From Bacteroidales bacterium UBA1192 (GTDB taxonomy: Bacteria; Bacteroidota; Bacteroidia; Bacteroidales; Bacteroidaceae), in assembly GCA_002310175.1 (NCBI GenBank), contig DBYG01000044.1:1-64000 (forward strand): a stretch of 64,000 bases of DNA, written 5' to 3'. The translations under genes were made by a program, and so were the position numbers. A model generated the notes under the pieces. It did not search any database and was not told the DNA's origin. It saw nothing but the letters and a program-made list of their open reading frames with translations. Positions 35,633 through 43,855 of the stretch are shown here, piece by piece. Position 1 is the first letter of the stretch, and every line of letters begins with the position of its first letter.

Positions 35633-37585
35633 TCAATGACGGTCCTCAGGAATTTCTCCCTGAAATACGCTTTTGGGAACTATCTCAAGATTATCCATCT
35701 GGAAAGTTGTTTTGTCATTATCCAGTACTTGTCTGATACGTAGATAATAATCCCTCTCTGGTTCAAAATAGTCTGTGACCAGGATAGAGCGAAGCATGTG
35801 CAGGTTCTCGCGCTGGACGTCCCAACCTTGATAGCTGTCAATGCCTTTCATCAGGCCACGGTTGTGCATGGCATGGTCATAGGCCTCTATTGTTTCTTCA
35901 TCGCCTAGTTCGGTATCACTTATCCAGCCTACTTTAGGATTGTCACCGGTTAATCTCAGGTCAAGAGGAATGCCGCAAGGTACGTCGTTAAGGTATATTT
36001 GAGAAACCCCGCGTCCCGCCTCGGCATAGAATGAGAGACGAACTTCATACGTTGCTCCTGTGGGTACAGGTGGCAGTTTCATAGTTACATCGTAAATGCC
36101 TTCCATGACCAGTTCACCTCCATAATAACAGTTGTATGTTCCGCCAAGATTACGGAAGACGACGGGAACCTCTTCCTTATAATCAAAGTTGGCCAGGAAC
36201 CCGGCCTTGAAACAGGTAGCAATTCTGGTCGAGCCTATTGGTCGCGTCCGAGCTCCGGAATTGACTATGTCTGGCGAAAGAGTACCGCTTGCAATTCTGA
36301 TTCTCGTGTTCAGGGTATTCTCTCTCGTCTCTTTACTATAGGATATTATGTCGTCAATGTAGTGATACTGACCGTTTAGTGCAGTCTGGTCCATATATCC
36401 CTGTGACGGAGGTAGGACTTGTGCTCCACGAACCTGAACAGCTTTGGCAGGTCCTTTCCTGTTGATGAATGGAAAGGTGTTTCCACGATAGTGTGGAGTG
36501 CTGATTCGCATGATTGTATGCGGCGCCAGAGTCTCGTAAAAATCTTCCATATCAATTTCCGCAGGTTTTATGCAATTGCTCACTATCTGAGGATCGGTTA
36601 TGTTCATATCATTATAGTTGAGTCCGAATTGCAGTATGTGATATGAGATGAATCTGTTGAGCGGATTCTTTCGGTTTGTGTAATCATCGTCATACAGAGA
36701 GGCGTCGTTAGGATATGATTGGTCATATATCTGTTTGGCGTATGCTGCAAGATCTTCAAGGTTATTGATACCGTGAGATCTATACACGCGATCCGGTTCC
36801 ACGAAAGCAGTATATTTAAAATACCGTTTTGCAGGCCAGATCTTGTTCTCCCTTTCGCCGCTTGAAGTGACTTCCCTGAAATATCCGGTTGTGCATGAAT
36901 CTTCTCCCGGTTCAATATATTTTGGGTCTATATGTTTGACAAGAGAGTCATTCAGACCTGTCGCAATCAGTGCCTGATAGAAAATGCTTATGGTAGAGTC
37001 TTCTTTCATGACATCAGGCAGGAATGAGTTACTGGGTTGTATTACGCGGTCAACTATGTGCATTACACCATTTTGGAGGGTATCATCCCTCTCAAGAAAA
37101 ATTGCAGACCTGTTGATTTTATAAATAACCTTATTATCACCTTCGGCGGTTTCGGTAGAATCGCATGTGTATATCAGATATCTGTCAAGCATGTTAGGAA
37201 ATGGCAGTGCACCTTCTACAATATCCGCCAGATAGAATGCGTCTGCTATCAAGTGTGTCCTGGCTATCGTGTCACACTCTTTAACCGTAAGATCTGATAT
37301 GCTGGAAAGATTTCTCTCTTCCAAAAAAAGCTCAATAGCTTCATTGGTGGGTGCCATACATGTATACTGACCGTAAGTACGCATTTCTCCCCAAAGTCCG
37401 GCCCTTTTCAACACTTCAATGAAACTGCTGAAATAAGATTCCCTGTTACTAAGGAAGTCTGCTATAGTTTCACCTGTGAAAGTGTAATAAGTGCCCGGAT
37501 GATTCTCCTTAAAGCAACCTGACACGTTCATAATGAGCAATGAAACACAGGCCGCAGCACTGATTTTTGTAAATAACCTTTTCAT
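35633..37585 (-). CDS. Fasciclin-domain lipoprotein, first gene of the long mannan operon
   Basis: A 650-residue lipoprotein (MKRLFTKISAAACVSLLIMNVSGC, Cys24). Two FAS1-type domains are visible: about 35-190 with TYGQYTCMAPTNEAIELF and NGVMHIVDRVIQ, and about 195-440 with a large insert and the end QYHYIDDIISY. A beta-rich C-terminal part (about 450-650: ATCFKAGFLANFDY, YEVRLSFYAEAGRG, YYLRIRQVLDND) resembles a carbohydrate-binding sandwich. In Bacteroidales, fasciclin lipoproteins usually accompany SusC/SusD pairs; here it stands alone at the operon head. Probable surface glycan-binding or adhesion role; inference. Confidence 0.82.
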   Translation of the reverse strand: MKRLFTKISAAACVSLLIMNVSGCFKENHPGTYYTFTGETIADFLSNRESYFSSFIEVLKRAGLWGEMRTYGQYTCMAPTNEAIELFLEERNLSSISDLTVKECDTIARTHLIADAFYLADIVEGALPFPNMLDRYLIYTCDSTETAEGDNKVIYKINRSAIFLERDDTLQNGVMHIVDRVIQPSNSFLPDVMKEDSTISIFYQALIATGLNDSLVKHIDPKYIEPGEDSCTTGYFREVTSSGERENKIWPAKRYFKYTAFVEPDRVYRSHGINNLEDLAAYAKQIYDQSYPNDASLYDDDYTNRKNPLNRFISYHILQFGLNYNDMNITDPQIVSNCIKPAEIDMEDFYETLAPHTIMRISTPHYRGNTFPFINRKGPAKAVQVRGAQVLPPSQGYMDQTALNGQYHYIDDIISYSKETRENTLNTRIRIASGTLSPDIVNSGARTRPIGSTRIATCFKAGFLANFDYKEEVPVVFRNLGGTYNCYYGGELVMEGIYDVTMKLPPVPTGATYEVRLSFYAEAGRGVSQIYLNDVPCGIPLDLRLTGDNPKVGWISDTELGDEETIEAYDHAMHNRGLMKGIDSYQGWDVQRENLHMLRSILVTDYFEPERDYYLRIRQVLDNDKTTFQMDNLEIVPKSVFQGEIPEDRH

Positions 37586-37638
37586 TTTCTACTTATTTAG
37601 ATGGCACCTGAACTACAAGCCCATTTTTCTATCGATTA

Positions 37639-37646
37639 CAAACTTA
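37639..37646 (-). promoter_or_regulatory. -7 element of the long mannan operon promoter
   Basis: Minus strand TAAGTTTG matches TAnnTTTG, 53 bases before the fasciclin gene. Upstream in the 333-base divergent gap is the palindrome GACAA-A-TTGTC (37701-37711), a candidate HTCS or other regulator site. No good -33 element was found. Confidence 0.4.
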
Positions 37647-37773
37647 GACTTTTTAATCTTTGACAGAAGCAATATATCGGACATATCGGGATATTTTTCA
37701 GACAAATTGTCAATGTCGATGGACTCCACTGAACTGTTGTCTTTTATATGTCTTGATTTGTCTTTATTGTAGC

Positions 37774-37802
37774 TTGCAGTAAAGAATCATTGGCTAATTT
37801 TG
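37774..37802 (+). promoter_or_regulatory. Promoter of the epimerase-hydrolase fusion gene
   Basis: TTG at 37774-37776 and TAATTTTG at 37795-37802, spaced 18 bases. It would give a leader of roughly 110 bases before the ATG at 37919. Confidence 0.5.
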
Positions 37803-37918
37803 CAACATAGATAAAAAAGCGCATATTTCGTGTGTTGTGCATGTTTATATTAAGATGTATGCTTGCTTTTTTGTCTTGTTTTAAATAGGAAGGCAGATTA
37901 CTTAAGACCGCAATTATA

Positions 37919-40900
37919 ATGAAGAAGTATCAATTTTTGTTTTTTTTAATTGTATTGGCTATGTGTAATACTCACCTCTATCCACAGACAATAGATGAAA
38001 GGAACCAATTCAGAAATGAAGTGGAGTCCGATTTGACAGGTAATATCCTTCCGTTCTGGATGGAGCATATGATTGACCCTGACGGAGGATTTTACGGTTC
38101 TGCCAATGTGGAAGGAAACCCCAATATTGGTTCAGACAAGGGTTCCATTTTAAATGCCAGAATCTTATGGACTTTCTCCAAAGCATTCCGTCATTACGGT
38201 TTTGATTCCTATCGGAAAACTGCAGATAGGGCTGCCGGTTATTTTATAGATCATTTTATTGATCCCAAGTACGGAGGAGTGGTTTGGAGTCTTGATTCAG
38301 AGGGGCGTGTCAAGGATTATACAAAACAGACATATGCCACAGCATTTGGGATTTATGGATTAGCGGAACATTTCCAGGCTACAGGTAACCGTCGAAGCCT
38401 TCAAGCGGCAATCGGCCTGTTCCGCACGCTTGAGGAGCATGTTCACGATCAAGGACGACAGGGTTACATTGAGGCTTTCAGCCGCGACTGGACCCCAACT
38501 AAAACATTGGGAGTGGACAGAATGGCAGGGGCTACAAAAACCATGAATACACACATTCATTTAATGGAAGCTCTGACTACTCTATATCAGGTTTGGCCGG
38601 ACTCTACTTTACGCGAGAGGCTGTACGAACTGTTGGATATCCTCCAGAGAAGGTTATACAGTCCTGAAAACAAACATCTGATTCTGTTTTGTACAGATGA
38701 TTGGGAACCGATAGGACATGTTGATTCATATGGTCATGACATAGAGACATCATGGCTTTTATGCGAGGCGGCTGAGGTGCTTGGTGACAATGAGTTGCTG
38801 GCCAAAATACGCAAGCAAAGCGTTGAGATGGTAGATGTGGCACTTTCCGAAGGTATGACTCCTGAAGGATTGATGAGGTATGAGAAGACTGAATCAGGAA
38901 TAAGTGGTGAAAAGTCGTGGTGGCCGCAGTGCGAGACTGTCATTGGATGCATCAATGCCTGGCAGATAACCGGGGAACGTAAATATTATGATAATGCCGT
39001 CAAGACTTGGAATTATATAAAGGAACACTTTATTGATAACCGTAATGGCGGTTGGTTCAAATATTTGGACGGTCAAGGGAGACCTTTGCGTGAAGACAAG
39101 GCAAGTATGTGGAACTGCCCATATCATAACAGTCGTGTGGCATATGAACTCAATAGGCGTCTGCTTCCGGAAACTGTTCATACTGAAGTTATGGCTTGGA
39201 GCAACATTACTGGTGTTCGTGTAGATGGTGAACTCATTGATTTTGAATCTACTCTTCGGGTTGGTACTCCAGGCGGAAAAATAGAATCCACCGGCCGCGA
39301 GAAACAGAATGGTGTCCGTTATAGGCGAGAAGGTCCGACACAGTCTACTCAGATAACAATGAAGGAAGGGACTAGATTCAGCCAGACTGTCACTGATGTC
39401 GATGAAACAACCGTAAAACTTGCTTGGGAAGTAACCGGTGGTGAAAAATCGGACGGTTCTGCTTATTTTTGCATGAGTTTTGCATCAAAGCTTTATTCCG
39501 ATTCTAAAATAAAAATCTCAGGTAGGAAGGTTACCGTAAAAACGACTGAGTGCTATATTGAATTGGTTTTTGACAGAAACGTCAAGAGTTTTGTCCGTGA
39601 GGAAGAAGATAACAAGGTGCTTTTTGTTACCCTGATGCCAGATCTTGCCAACGGCAGGCAGTCAGAACTCAATGCAACGATGAAAGTTGACTGTCAACGT
39701 CATCATGAAGACGTTTCAGTATCTTTGGATATAACCAATCCCGGACGGGTATTTGCAGGCTTCGGAGGTAACTTCCGTATTCAGAACTCACTTAAGGATC
39801 CAAAAGTCATAGACTACTGTCTCAACAATATGCGTGTGGCATTCGGAAGGGTTGAGATGCCGTGGTCTCAATGGGATCAGTTCCTGCAGCAGTCAGGTGG
39901 AAGTGATACAGGTAAACTGTTCGGCAAAACCGTTCCTGCTCATATACTCGAAAGCGCTGAAACGGCACAACGCCTGAAAAGAGAAGGAATTCCCGTGATT
40001 GTCAGTTGCTGGTTCCCGCCACGATGGGCATGCAATTCTACGACACGCTCTGACGGAACATCGTTCGCTTATTCTTTGAAACCCGAAATGCATGATCGCA
40101 TTTACGAGTCTCTTGCCAGTTACCTGTTGTATCTGAAGAGGGAATGGGGCGTGGAAGCTGATTATTTCTCATTCAATGAATCTGACTTAGGAATAAATGT
40201 AGTCCATACGCCAGAGGAACACCGTGATTTCATCAAAGGTTTCGGTCAATATATGGCCAGTCTTGACTTTAAGACCAGAATGTTGCTTGGTGACAATTCC
40301 GATGCCACTACATTTGATTTTATCGTTCCGACACTGAATGATACATCGGCTCATAAATATGTTGGTGCTATATCTTTCCATTCGTGGAGAGGATGTGATG
40401 ACGAAACCCTTGGCAAATGGGCTGCGGCAGCCAGAAAAATAAATGTTCCTCTTATAATAGGTGAAGGTAGTACCGATGCAGCAGCTCATCAGTATGCATC
40501 AATATTCAACGAGACTACATTTGCGCTGTATGAAATAAACCTCTATACCCGTATCTGTGCTATCTGTCAGCCTCTCAGTATACTGCAATGGCAGCTCACA
40601 TCGGACTATTCTATACTGTGGGGAGACGGCATATACGGCTCTGAAGGACCGCTTCGTCCGACACAGAGGTTTTGGAACCTGAAACAGTTGTCCATGACCC
40701 CCGAAAACGCTTTTTCAATTCCCACGGTATGTGACAAGGACAATATCAATACCGCCGCTTTCTATAACCCCGCTACAGGACTGGCGGCCGTTCATATTGT
40801 AAATAATGCAGCTTCATGCCATGCTGTGATTTCCGGATTGCCGGAGTCGGCTTCCAAGGCGTTCGTGCGCATCACGAGTTCAGATAGTAACTCAGAATCC

Positions 40901-40978
40901 AGGTGTATAGAATTCCATGACGGTAAACTGAAACTGTATATGCCGGCTGATAGTTTTGTCAGCATATTTATCGAATAG
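37919..40978 (+). CDS. Secreted AGE-family (mannobiose/cellobiose 2-epimerase-like) domain fused to a clan GH-A glycoside hydrolase
   Basis: A 1019-residue fusion with signal peptide MKKYQFLFFLIVLAMC...YPQ; no valid lipobox (Met at -1). Residues about 27-415 form an (alpha/alpha)6 barrel of the N-acylglucosamine 2-epimerase superfamily. The sugar-epimerase residues are all there: R81 (LNARILWTFS), H212/H214 (MNTHIHLMEA), H273 (SYGHDIETSWLL) and H403 (NCPYHNSRVAYE). Residues about 425-605 are beta-rich and unassigned. About 608-1019 read as a clan GH-A barrel with small beta domain: FAGFGGNFRIQN start, acid/base candidate E754 (FSFNESDLG) and nucleophile candidate E849 (LIIGEGSTDA); GH30-like, but I cannot fix the family. 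Characterised mannobiose epimerases are cytoplasmic single-domain enzymes, so both fusion and export are unusual. Confidence 0.85.
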   Translation: MKKYQFLFFLIVLAMCNTHLYPQTIDERNQFRNEVESDLTGNILPFWMEHMIDPDGGFYGSANVEGNPNIGSDKGSILNARILWTFSKAFRHYGFDSYRKTADRAAGYFIDHFIDPKYGGVVWSLDSEGRVKDYTKQTYATAFGIYGLAEHFQATGNRRSLQAAIGLFRTLEEHVHDQGRQGYIEAFSRDWTPTKTLGVDRMAGATKTMNTHIHLMEALTTLYQVWPDSTLRERLYELLDILQRRLYSPENKHLILFCTDDWEPIGHVDSYGHDIETSWLLCEAAEVLGDNELLAKIRKQSVEMVDVALSEGMTPEGLMRYEKTESGISGEKSWWPQCETVIGCINAWQITGERKYYDNAVKTWNYIKEHFIDNRNGGWFKYLDGQGRPLREDKASMWNCPYHNSRVAYELNRRLLPETVHTEVMAWSNITGVRVDGELIDFESTLRVGTPGGKIESTGREKQNGVRYRREGPTQSTQITMKEGTRFSQTVTDVDETTVKLAWEVTGGEKSDGSAYFCMSFASKLYSDSKIKISGRKVTVKTTECYIELVFDRNVKSFVREEEDNKVLFVTLMPDLANGRQSELNATMKVDCQRHHEDVSVSLDITNPGRVFAGFGGNFRIQNSLKDPKVIDYCLNNMRVAFGRVEMPWSQWDQFLQQSGGSDTGKLFGKTVPAHILESAETAQRLKREGIPVIVSCWFPPRWACNSTTRSDGTSFAYSLKPEMHDRIYESLASYLLYLKREWGVEADYFSFNESDLGINVVHTPEEHRDFIKGFGQYMASLDFKTRMLLGDNSDATTFDFIVPTLNDTSAHKYVGAISFHSWRGCDDETLGKWAAAARKINVPLIIGEGSTDAAAHQYASIFNETTFALYEINLYTRICAICQPLSILQWQLTSDYSILWGDGIYGSEGPLRPTQRFWNLKQLSMTPENAFSIPTVCDKDNINTAAFYNPATGLAAVHIVNNAASCHAVISGLPESASKAFVRITSSDSNSESRCIEFHDGKLKLYMPADSFVSIFIE

Positions 40979-41007
40979 GTTCCGGAAATCATTACCGGTT
41001 ATACAAA

Positions 41008-41046
41008 CAAAAAGAGGCCAGTCCTTAATTGGAATAGCCTCTTTTG
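41008..41046. terminator. Bidirectional terminator between the mannan locus and trpB2
   Basis: CAAAAAGAGGC (41008-41018) pairs with GCCTCTTTTG (41037-41046) around an 18-base loop. The A-rich and T-rich flanks make it work for both the fusion gene (+) and trpB2 (-), which converge here. Confidence 0.8.
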
Positions 41047-41075
41047 TTTCTTTGTCAGAAAACTGATAGTAAGTA

Positions 41076-42440
41076 TCACTTGTTCAAGGCGTCGGCACTT
41101 GCCATATATTTTGCAAGTTCCTGATCGCTGATGTGGAAGTCCTGGAGTTCGCCCGATATGTACTGGTCATAGGCCGACATATCTACGAATCCGTGACCGG
41201 AGAGGTTGAAGAGAATGGTTTTCTGCTCGCCTGTCTCCTTGCACTTTAGAGCCTCACGGATGGTAGCGGCAATAGCGTGGCAACTCTCGGGAGCGGGTAT
41301 GATACCCTCGGTTTGTGCAAACAGCACACCCGCCTTGAATGATTCGGTCTGCTCAATATCCACAGCTTCCATATAGCCGTCCTTCATCAGCTGGCTTAGC
41401 ACCACACCTGCACCGTGGTAGCGCAGACCACCGGCATGAATGGTAGCGGGCTTGAATGTGTGACCCAGGGTGTACATAGGCAGCAGCGGAGTCATACCTG
41501 ACTCATCGCCAAAATCATACTCAAACTTACCGCGGGTCAGCTTGGGGCACGATGCGGGCTCGGCAGCAATGAAGCGGGTGTTCTTCTGGCCGCTGATCTT
41601 ATGACGCATGAACGGCAGAGCCAGTCCGCAGAAGTTTGAACCGCCACCGAAGCATGCAATGATGATATCGGGATACTCACCGGCCAGAGCCATCTGCTTC
41701 TCAGCCTCAAGACCTATAACGGTCTGATGCAGGCATACGTGGTTGAGTACCGAACCAAGCACGTACTTGCAGCCCGGGGTGGTGACAGCCAGCTCTATAG
41801 CCTCGGATATGGCGCAACCCAGAGAGCCCTGGTCATTAGGGTTGGCGGTAAGGATGTCCTTACCTGCGCGGGTTGACATAGAGGGAGACGGGGTGATGGC
41901 GGCACCGAAAGTCTGCATGATGGAACGGCGGTAAGGCTTCTGGTTGTAGCTGGCCTTAACCATATAGACAGCGCACTCAATGCCGAACTTCTTGGCAGCA
42001 TAGCTCAATGCACCGCCCCACTGGCCGGCACCGGTCTCTGTGGTAACGTTGGTTAGACCCTGCTTCTTGGCATAGTAAGCCTGTGCCAGAGCTGAGTTGA
42101 GCTTATGTGAACCTGCTGGCGATACGCTCTCATTCTTGAAATATATGTGTGCGGGAGTTCCCAGAGCTTCCTCAAAGTCATATGCACGAACCAGCGGAGT
42201 GCAGCGGTAAGCTGCGTACTGCTGGCGGATCTCTTCGGGTATCTCAATCCACTCATCGGTCTGGTTAAGTTCCTGGTCAGCACACTCCTTTACAAAAATG
42301 GGGTAGAAGTCCTCGGCCTTAAGGGGCTGATGTGTGCCGGGGTGCAGGAAAGGCATAGGTTTGTTGGGCATCACGGCCTGGATGTTGAACCATGCCTTTG
42401 GAATCTCGCTTTCGTTCAATAAAAACTTTTTCTGTTTCAT
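41076..42440 (-). CDS. trpB: Tryptophan synthase beta chain, TrpB2 type
   Basis: PLP enzyme joining indole and serine. 454 residues, the longer TrpB2 form: extended N-terminal part (IPKAWFNIQAVMPNKPMPFLHPGTHQP) and PLP lysine K113 in SPAGSHKLNSA. The phosphate-binding loop is IACFGGGSNFCG, with ETGAGQWGGAL carrying the catalytic Glu. TrpB2 proteins often stand apart from trpA and may use free indole; no other trp gene is in view. Upstream is a leader peptide with three Trp codons and a strong hairpin, so expression should respond to charged tRNA-Trp. Confidence 0.93.
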   Translation of the reverse strand: MKQKKFLLNESEIPKAWFNIQAVMPNKPMPFLHPGTHQPLKAEDFYPIFVKECADQELNQTDEWIEIPEEIRQQYAAYRCTPLVRAYDFEEALGTPAHIYFKNESVSPAGSHKLNSALAQAYYAKKQGLTNVTTETGAGQWGGALSYAAKKFGIECAVYMVKASYNQKPYRRSIMQTFGAAITPSPSMSTRAGKDILTANPNDQGSLGCAISEAIELAVTTPGCKYVLGSVLNHVCLHQTVIGLEAEKQMALAGEYPDIIIACFGGGSNFCGLALPFMRHKISGQKNTRFIAAEPASCPKLTRGKFEYDFGDESGMTPLLPMYTLGHTFKPATIHAGGLRYHGAGVVLSQLMKDGYMEAVDIEQTESFKAGVLFAQTEGIIPAPESCHAIAATIREALKCKETGEQKTILFNLSGHGFVDMSAYDQYISGELQDFHISDQELAKYMASADALNK

Positions 42441-42506
42441 AGTAGTTTTGGTTTAAGTTGTTTTATTTGTTGGTTCATTTAAAGCTTTTGCCGTTATGAA
42501 AATGAT

Positions 42507-42538
42507 TCGGGCCTCGTCGCAGCTGCGGCAAGGCCCGA
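42507..42538 (-). terminator. Attenuator-type hairpin before trpB2
   Basis: On the minus strand a 16-base arm beginning TCGGGCC pairs with one ending GGCCCGA, 15 of 16 positions matched with wobble, with only a tight AGCT turn. It lies 41 bases after the leader-peptide stop and about 65 bases before trpB2. The following bases (ATCATTTT) are a weak U tract. An antiterminator fold was not found with confidence. Confidence 0.65.
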
Positions 42539-42578
42539 TTATGTTTTGTTTACATACAGAGCGTCAACCTCCTACGAC

Positions 42579-42629
42579 TTAATCCAGTTGTAAGAACCGC
42601 CACCACCAATATGTACTGAAATTAATCAT
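42579..42629 (-). CDS. trpL: trp leader peptide
   Basis: A 16-codon open frame, MINFSTYWWWRFLQLD, with three consecutive TGG codons. It starts 29 bases after the -7 element, ends before the hairpin and precedes trpB2 on the same strand, the arrangement of a ribosome-mediated attenuator: stalling at the Trp codons should favour read-through. No strong Shine-Dalgarno is present, as is normal in Bacteroidetes. Curiously AGGAGG occurs six bases after the stop, before an ATG-TAA. Confidence 0.75.
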   Translation of the reverse strand: MINFSTYWWWRFLQLD

Positions 42630-42657
42630 TCTGTCAGTTTTACGTTCGTTACACCTG

Positions 42658-42687
42658 CAAATGTACGTTATGTTTTTGAATCTGCAA
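42658..42687 (-). promoter_or_regulatory. Promoter of the trpL-trpB2 transcript
   Basis: Minus strand: TTG -33 element at 42687-42685, a 19-base spacer, and TACATTTG at 42665-42658. The leader-peptide ATG follows 29 bases later. Confidence 0.7.
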
Positions 42688-42749
42688 CACTTTGATGATA
42701 TTATTTTCATTTTGCAATAAAAACAGATAGTGTTACGGAAAAGAATTGC

Positions 42750-42757
42750 TAAGTTTG
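42750..42757 (+). promoter_or_regulatory. -7 element before the rhodanese/MBL gene
   Basis: TAAGTTTG matches the consensus, 23 bases before the ATG at 42781. No clear -33 element. Confidence 0.45.
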
Positions 42758-42780
42758 CATGAAAATATATAACAAACAGC

Positions 42781-43827
42781 ATGAACATGAAACAGATAAT
42801 AGCTACGGTCATGGCTTTTTCTTTTTTGGGATTCCTGTCATGCGCAGGTAAGAATGCGGACCTGGATCCAGCCTCATTCAGTGAATCTATAGAGCGTTCG
42901 TCCGACATTAGGATTATAGATGTCCGTACAGCCCAGGAATATGAAGAAGGCCATCTGGTTTGTGCGGTCAATATAGATTGGCAGTCCGATGGTTTTTTAG
43001 ATAAAGTATTGGGAACTTTTGACAAGAAAGAACCCTTGCATGTATATTGCCGCAGTGGTCGCCGCAGTGCTGAGGCAGCCGATGCCTTAAGAAAGGAAGG
43101 ATATGAGGTAATCAATCTGGATGGCGGCTATACTGCGTGGATTGAGGCTGGTAAGCCTGTAACTCTCTATCAGGTAATGACATTTGGTGCAGATGACGGT
43201 TCTCAGATAAACATAACTTTCATAAAGCATGCCAGTCTGTGCATACGTCACAAGGGAATATCAATCCATGTAGATCCAGTGACTGAACACGGTAAGCATA
43301 CTGATTATGCTACGGAATTCCCAAAAGCCGATGCCGTTTTCGTTACGCATGAGCATGGTGACCACATGGACAATAGCGCCATCACCGCCCTTACGGATAA
43401 AAATACTGTCATTTATGTAAATGGTAAAGTTCATGACGCGATAGGCAAGGGAACAGTCATCACTAACGGTCAGAGCGTGAATCTTCCTGATGGGATTAGG
43501 GTTGATGCAGTTCCCGCATACAACACCACACCTGGAAGAGAAAACTTCCATCCCAAGGGTAATGGCAATGGTTACGTATTTAGTATCAACGGCTTGCGAG
43601 TTTATGTGGCAGGTGATACTGAGGATGTCCCGGAGATGGCTGATCTTAAAGATATTGATGTGGCTTTCCTGCCTGTGAATCAACCGTATACTATGACGGT
43701 GGATCAGTGTGTCAAGGCTGCCAAGGTCATCAAGCCCAAAGTGCTCATACCTTATCATTACAGCCAGACGGATCTTTCACCGATTCCCGGACAGCTTATC
43801 GGAATTGATGTCAGGATGGTCAAATGA
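42781..43827 (+). CDS. Rhodanese domain fused to a UlaG-like metallo-beta-lactamase domain, lipoprotein
   Basis: A 348-residue lipoprotein (lipobox F-L-S-C, Cys21). Residues about 30-128 are a rhodanese domain with active-site C90 in HVYCRSGRRS and the IIDVRTAQEYEEGHL signature. Residues about 143-348 are a metallo-beta-lactamase fold of the UlaG/YtnP-like group: TFIKHASLCIRHKG, metal ligands H190, H192, D194, H195 (THEHGDHMD), VYVAGDTED and the final PKVLIPYHYSQTD. A periplasmic sulfur-transfer plus hydrolase pairing; substrate unknown. It faces the trpB2 leader on its 5' side. Confidence 0.88.
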   Translation: MNMKQIIATVMAFSFLGFLSCAGKNADLDPASFSESIERSSDIRIIDVRTAQEYEEGHLVCAVNIDWQSDGFLDKVLGTFDKKEPLHVYCRSGRRSAEAADALRKEGYEVINLDGGYTAWIEAGKPVTLYQVMTFGADDGSQINITFIKHASLCIRHKGISIHVDPVTEHGKHTDYATEFPKADAVFVTHEHGDHMDNSAITALTDKNTVIYVNGKVHDAIGKGTVITNGQSVNLPDGIRVDAVPAYNTTPGRENFHPKGNGNGYVFSINGLRVYVAGDTEDVPEMADLKDIDVAFLPVNQPYTMTVDQCVKAAKVIKPKVLIPYHYSQTDLSPIPGQLIGIDVRMVK

Positions 43828-43855
43828 AAAAAAGAAGCGCTCATTCCAGCGCTTC
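43827..43855 (-). terminator. Terminator of the fatty-acid operon, overlapping the thioesterase stop
   Basis: Stem GAAGCGCT / AGCGCTTC (43834-43855) with the thioesterase TGA stop in the loop region, followed on the minus strand by seven T. It also sits at the end of the convergent rhodanese/MBL gene. Confidence 0.85.

Noticed and set aside
37701..37711. GACAA-A-TTGTC as a proven HTCS binding site
   Set aside because: It is symmetrical and well placed, but no second copy was seen before the other mannan block, so it is mentioned only as a candidate.
42579..43115. Open frame of 178 codons on the minus strand across the trpB2 leader and the rhodanese gene
   Set aside because: Most of it is antisense to the rhodanese/MBL coding region and has no protein character; only its last 16 codons, the Trp-rich leader peptide, are supported.
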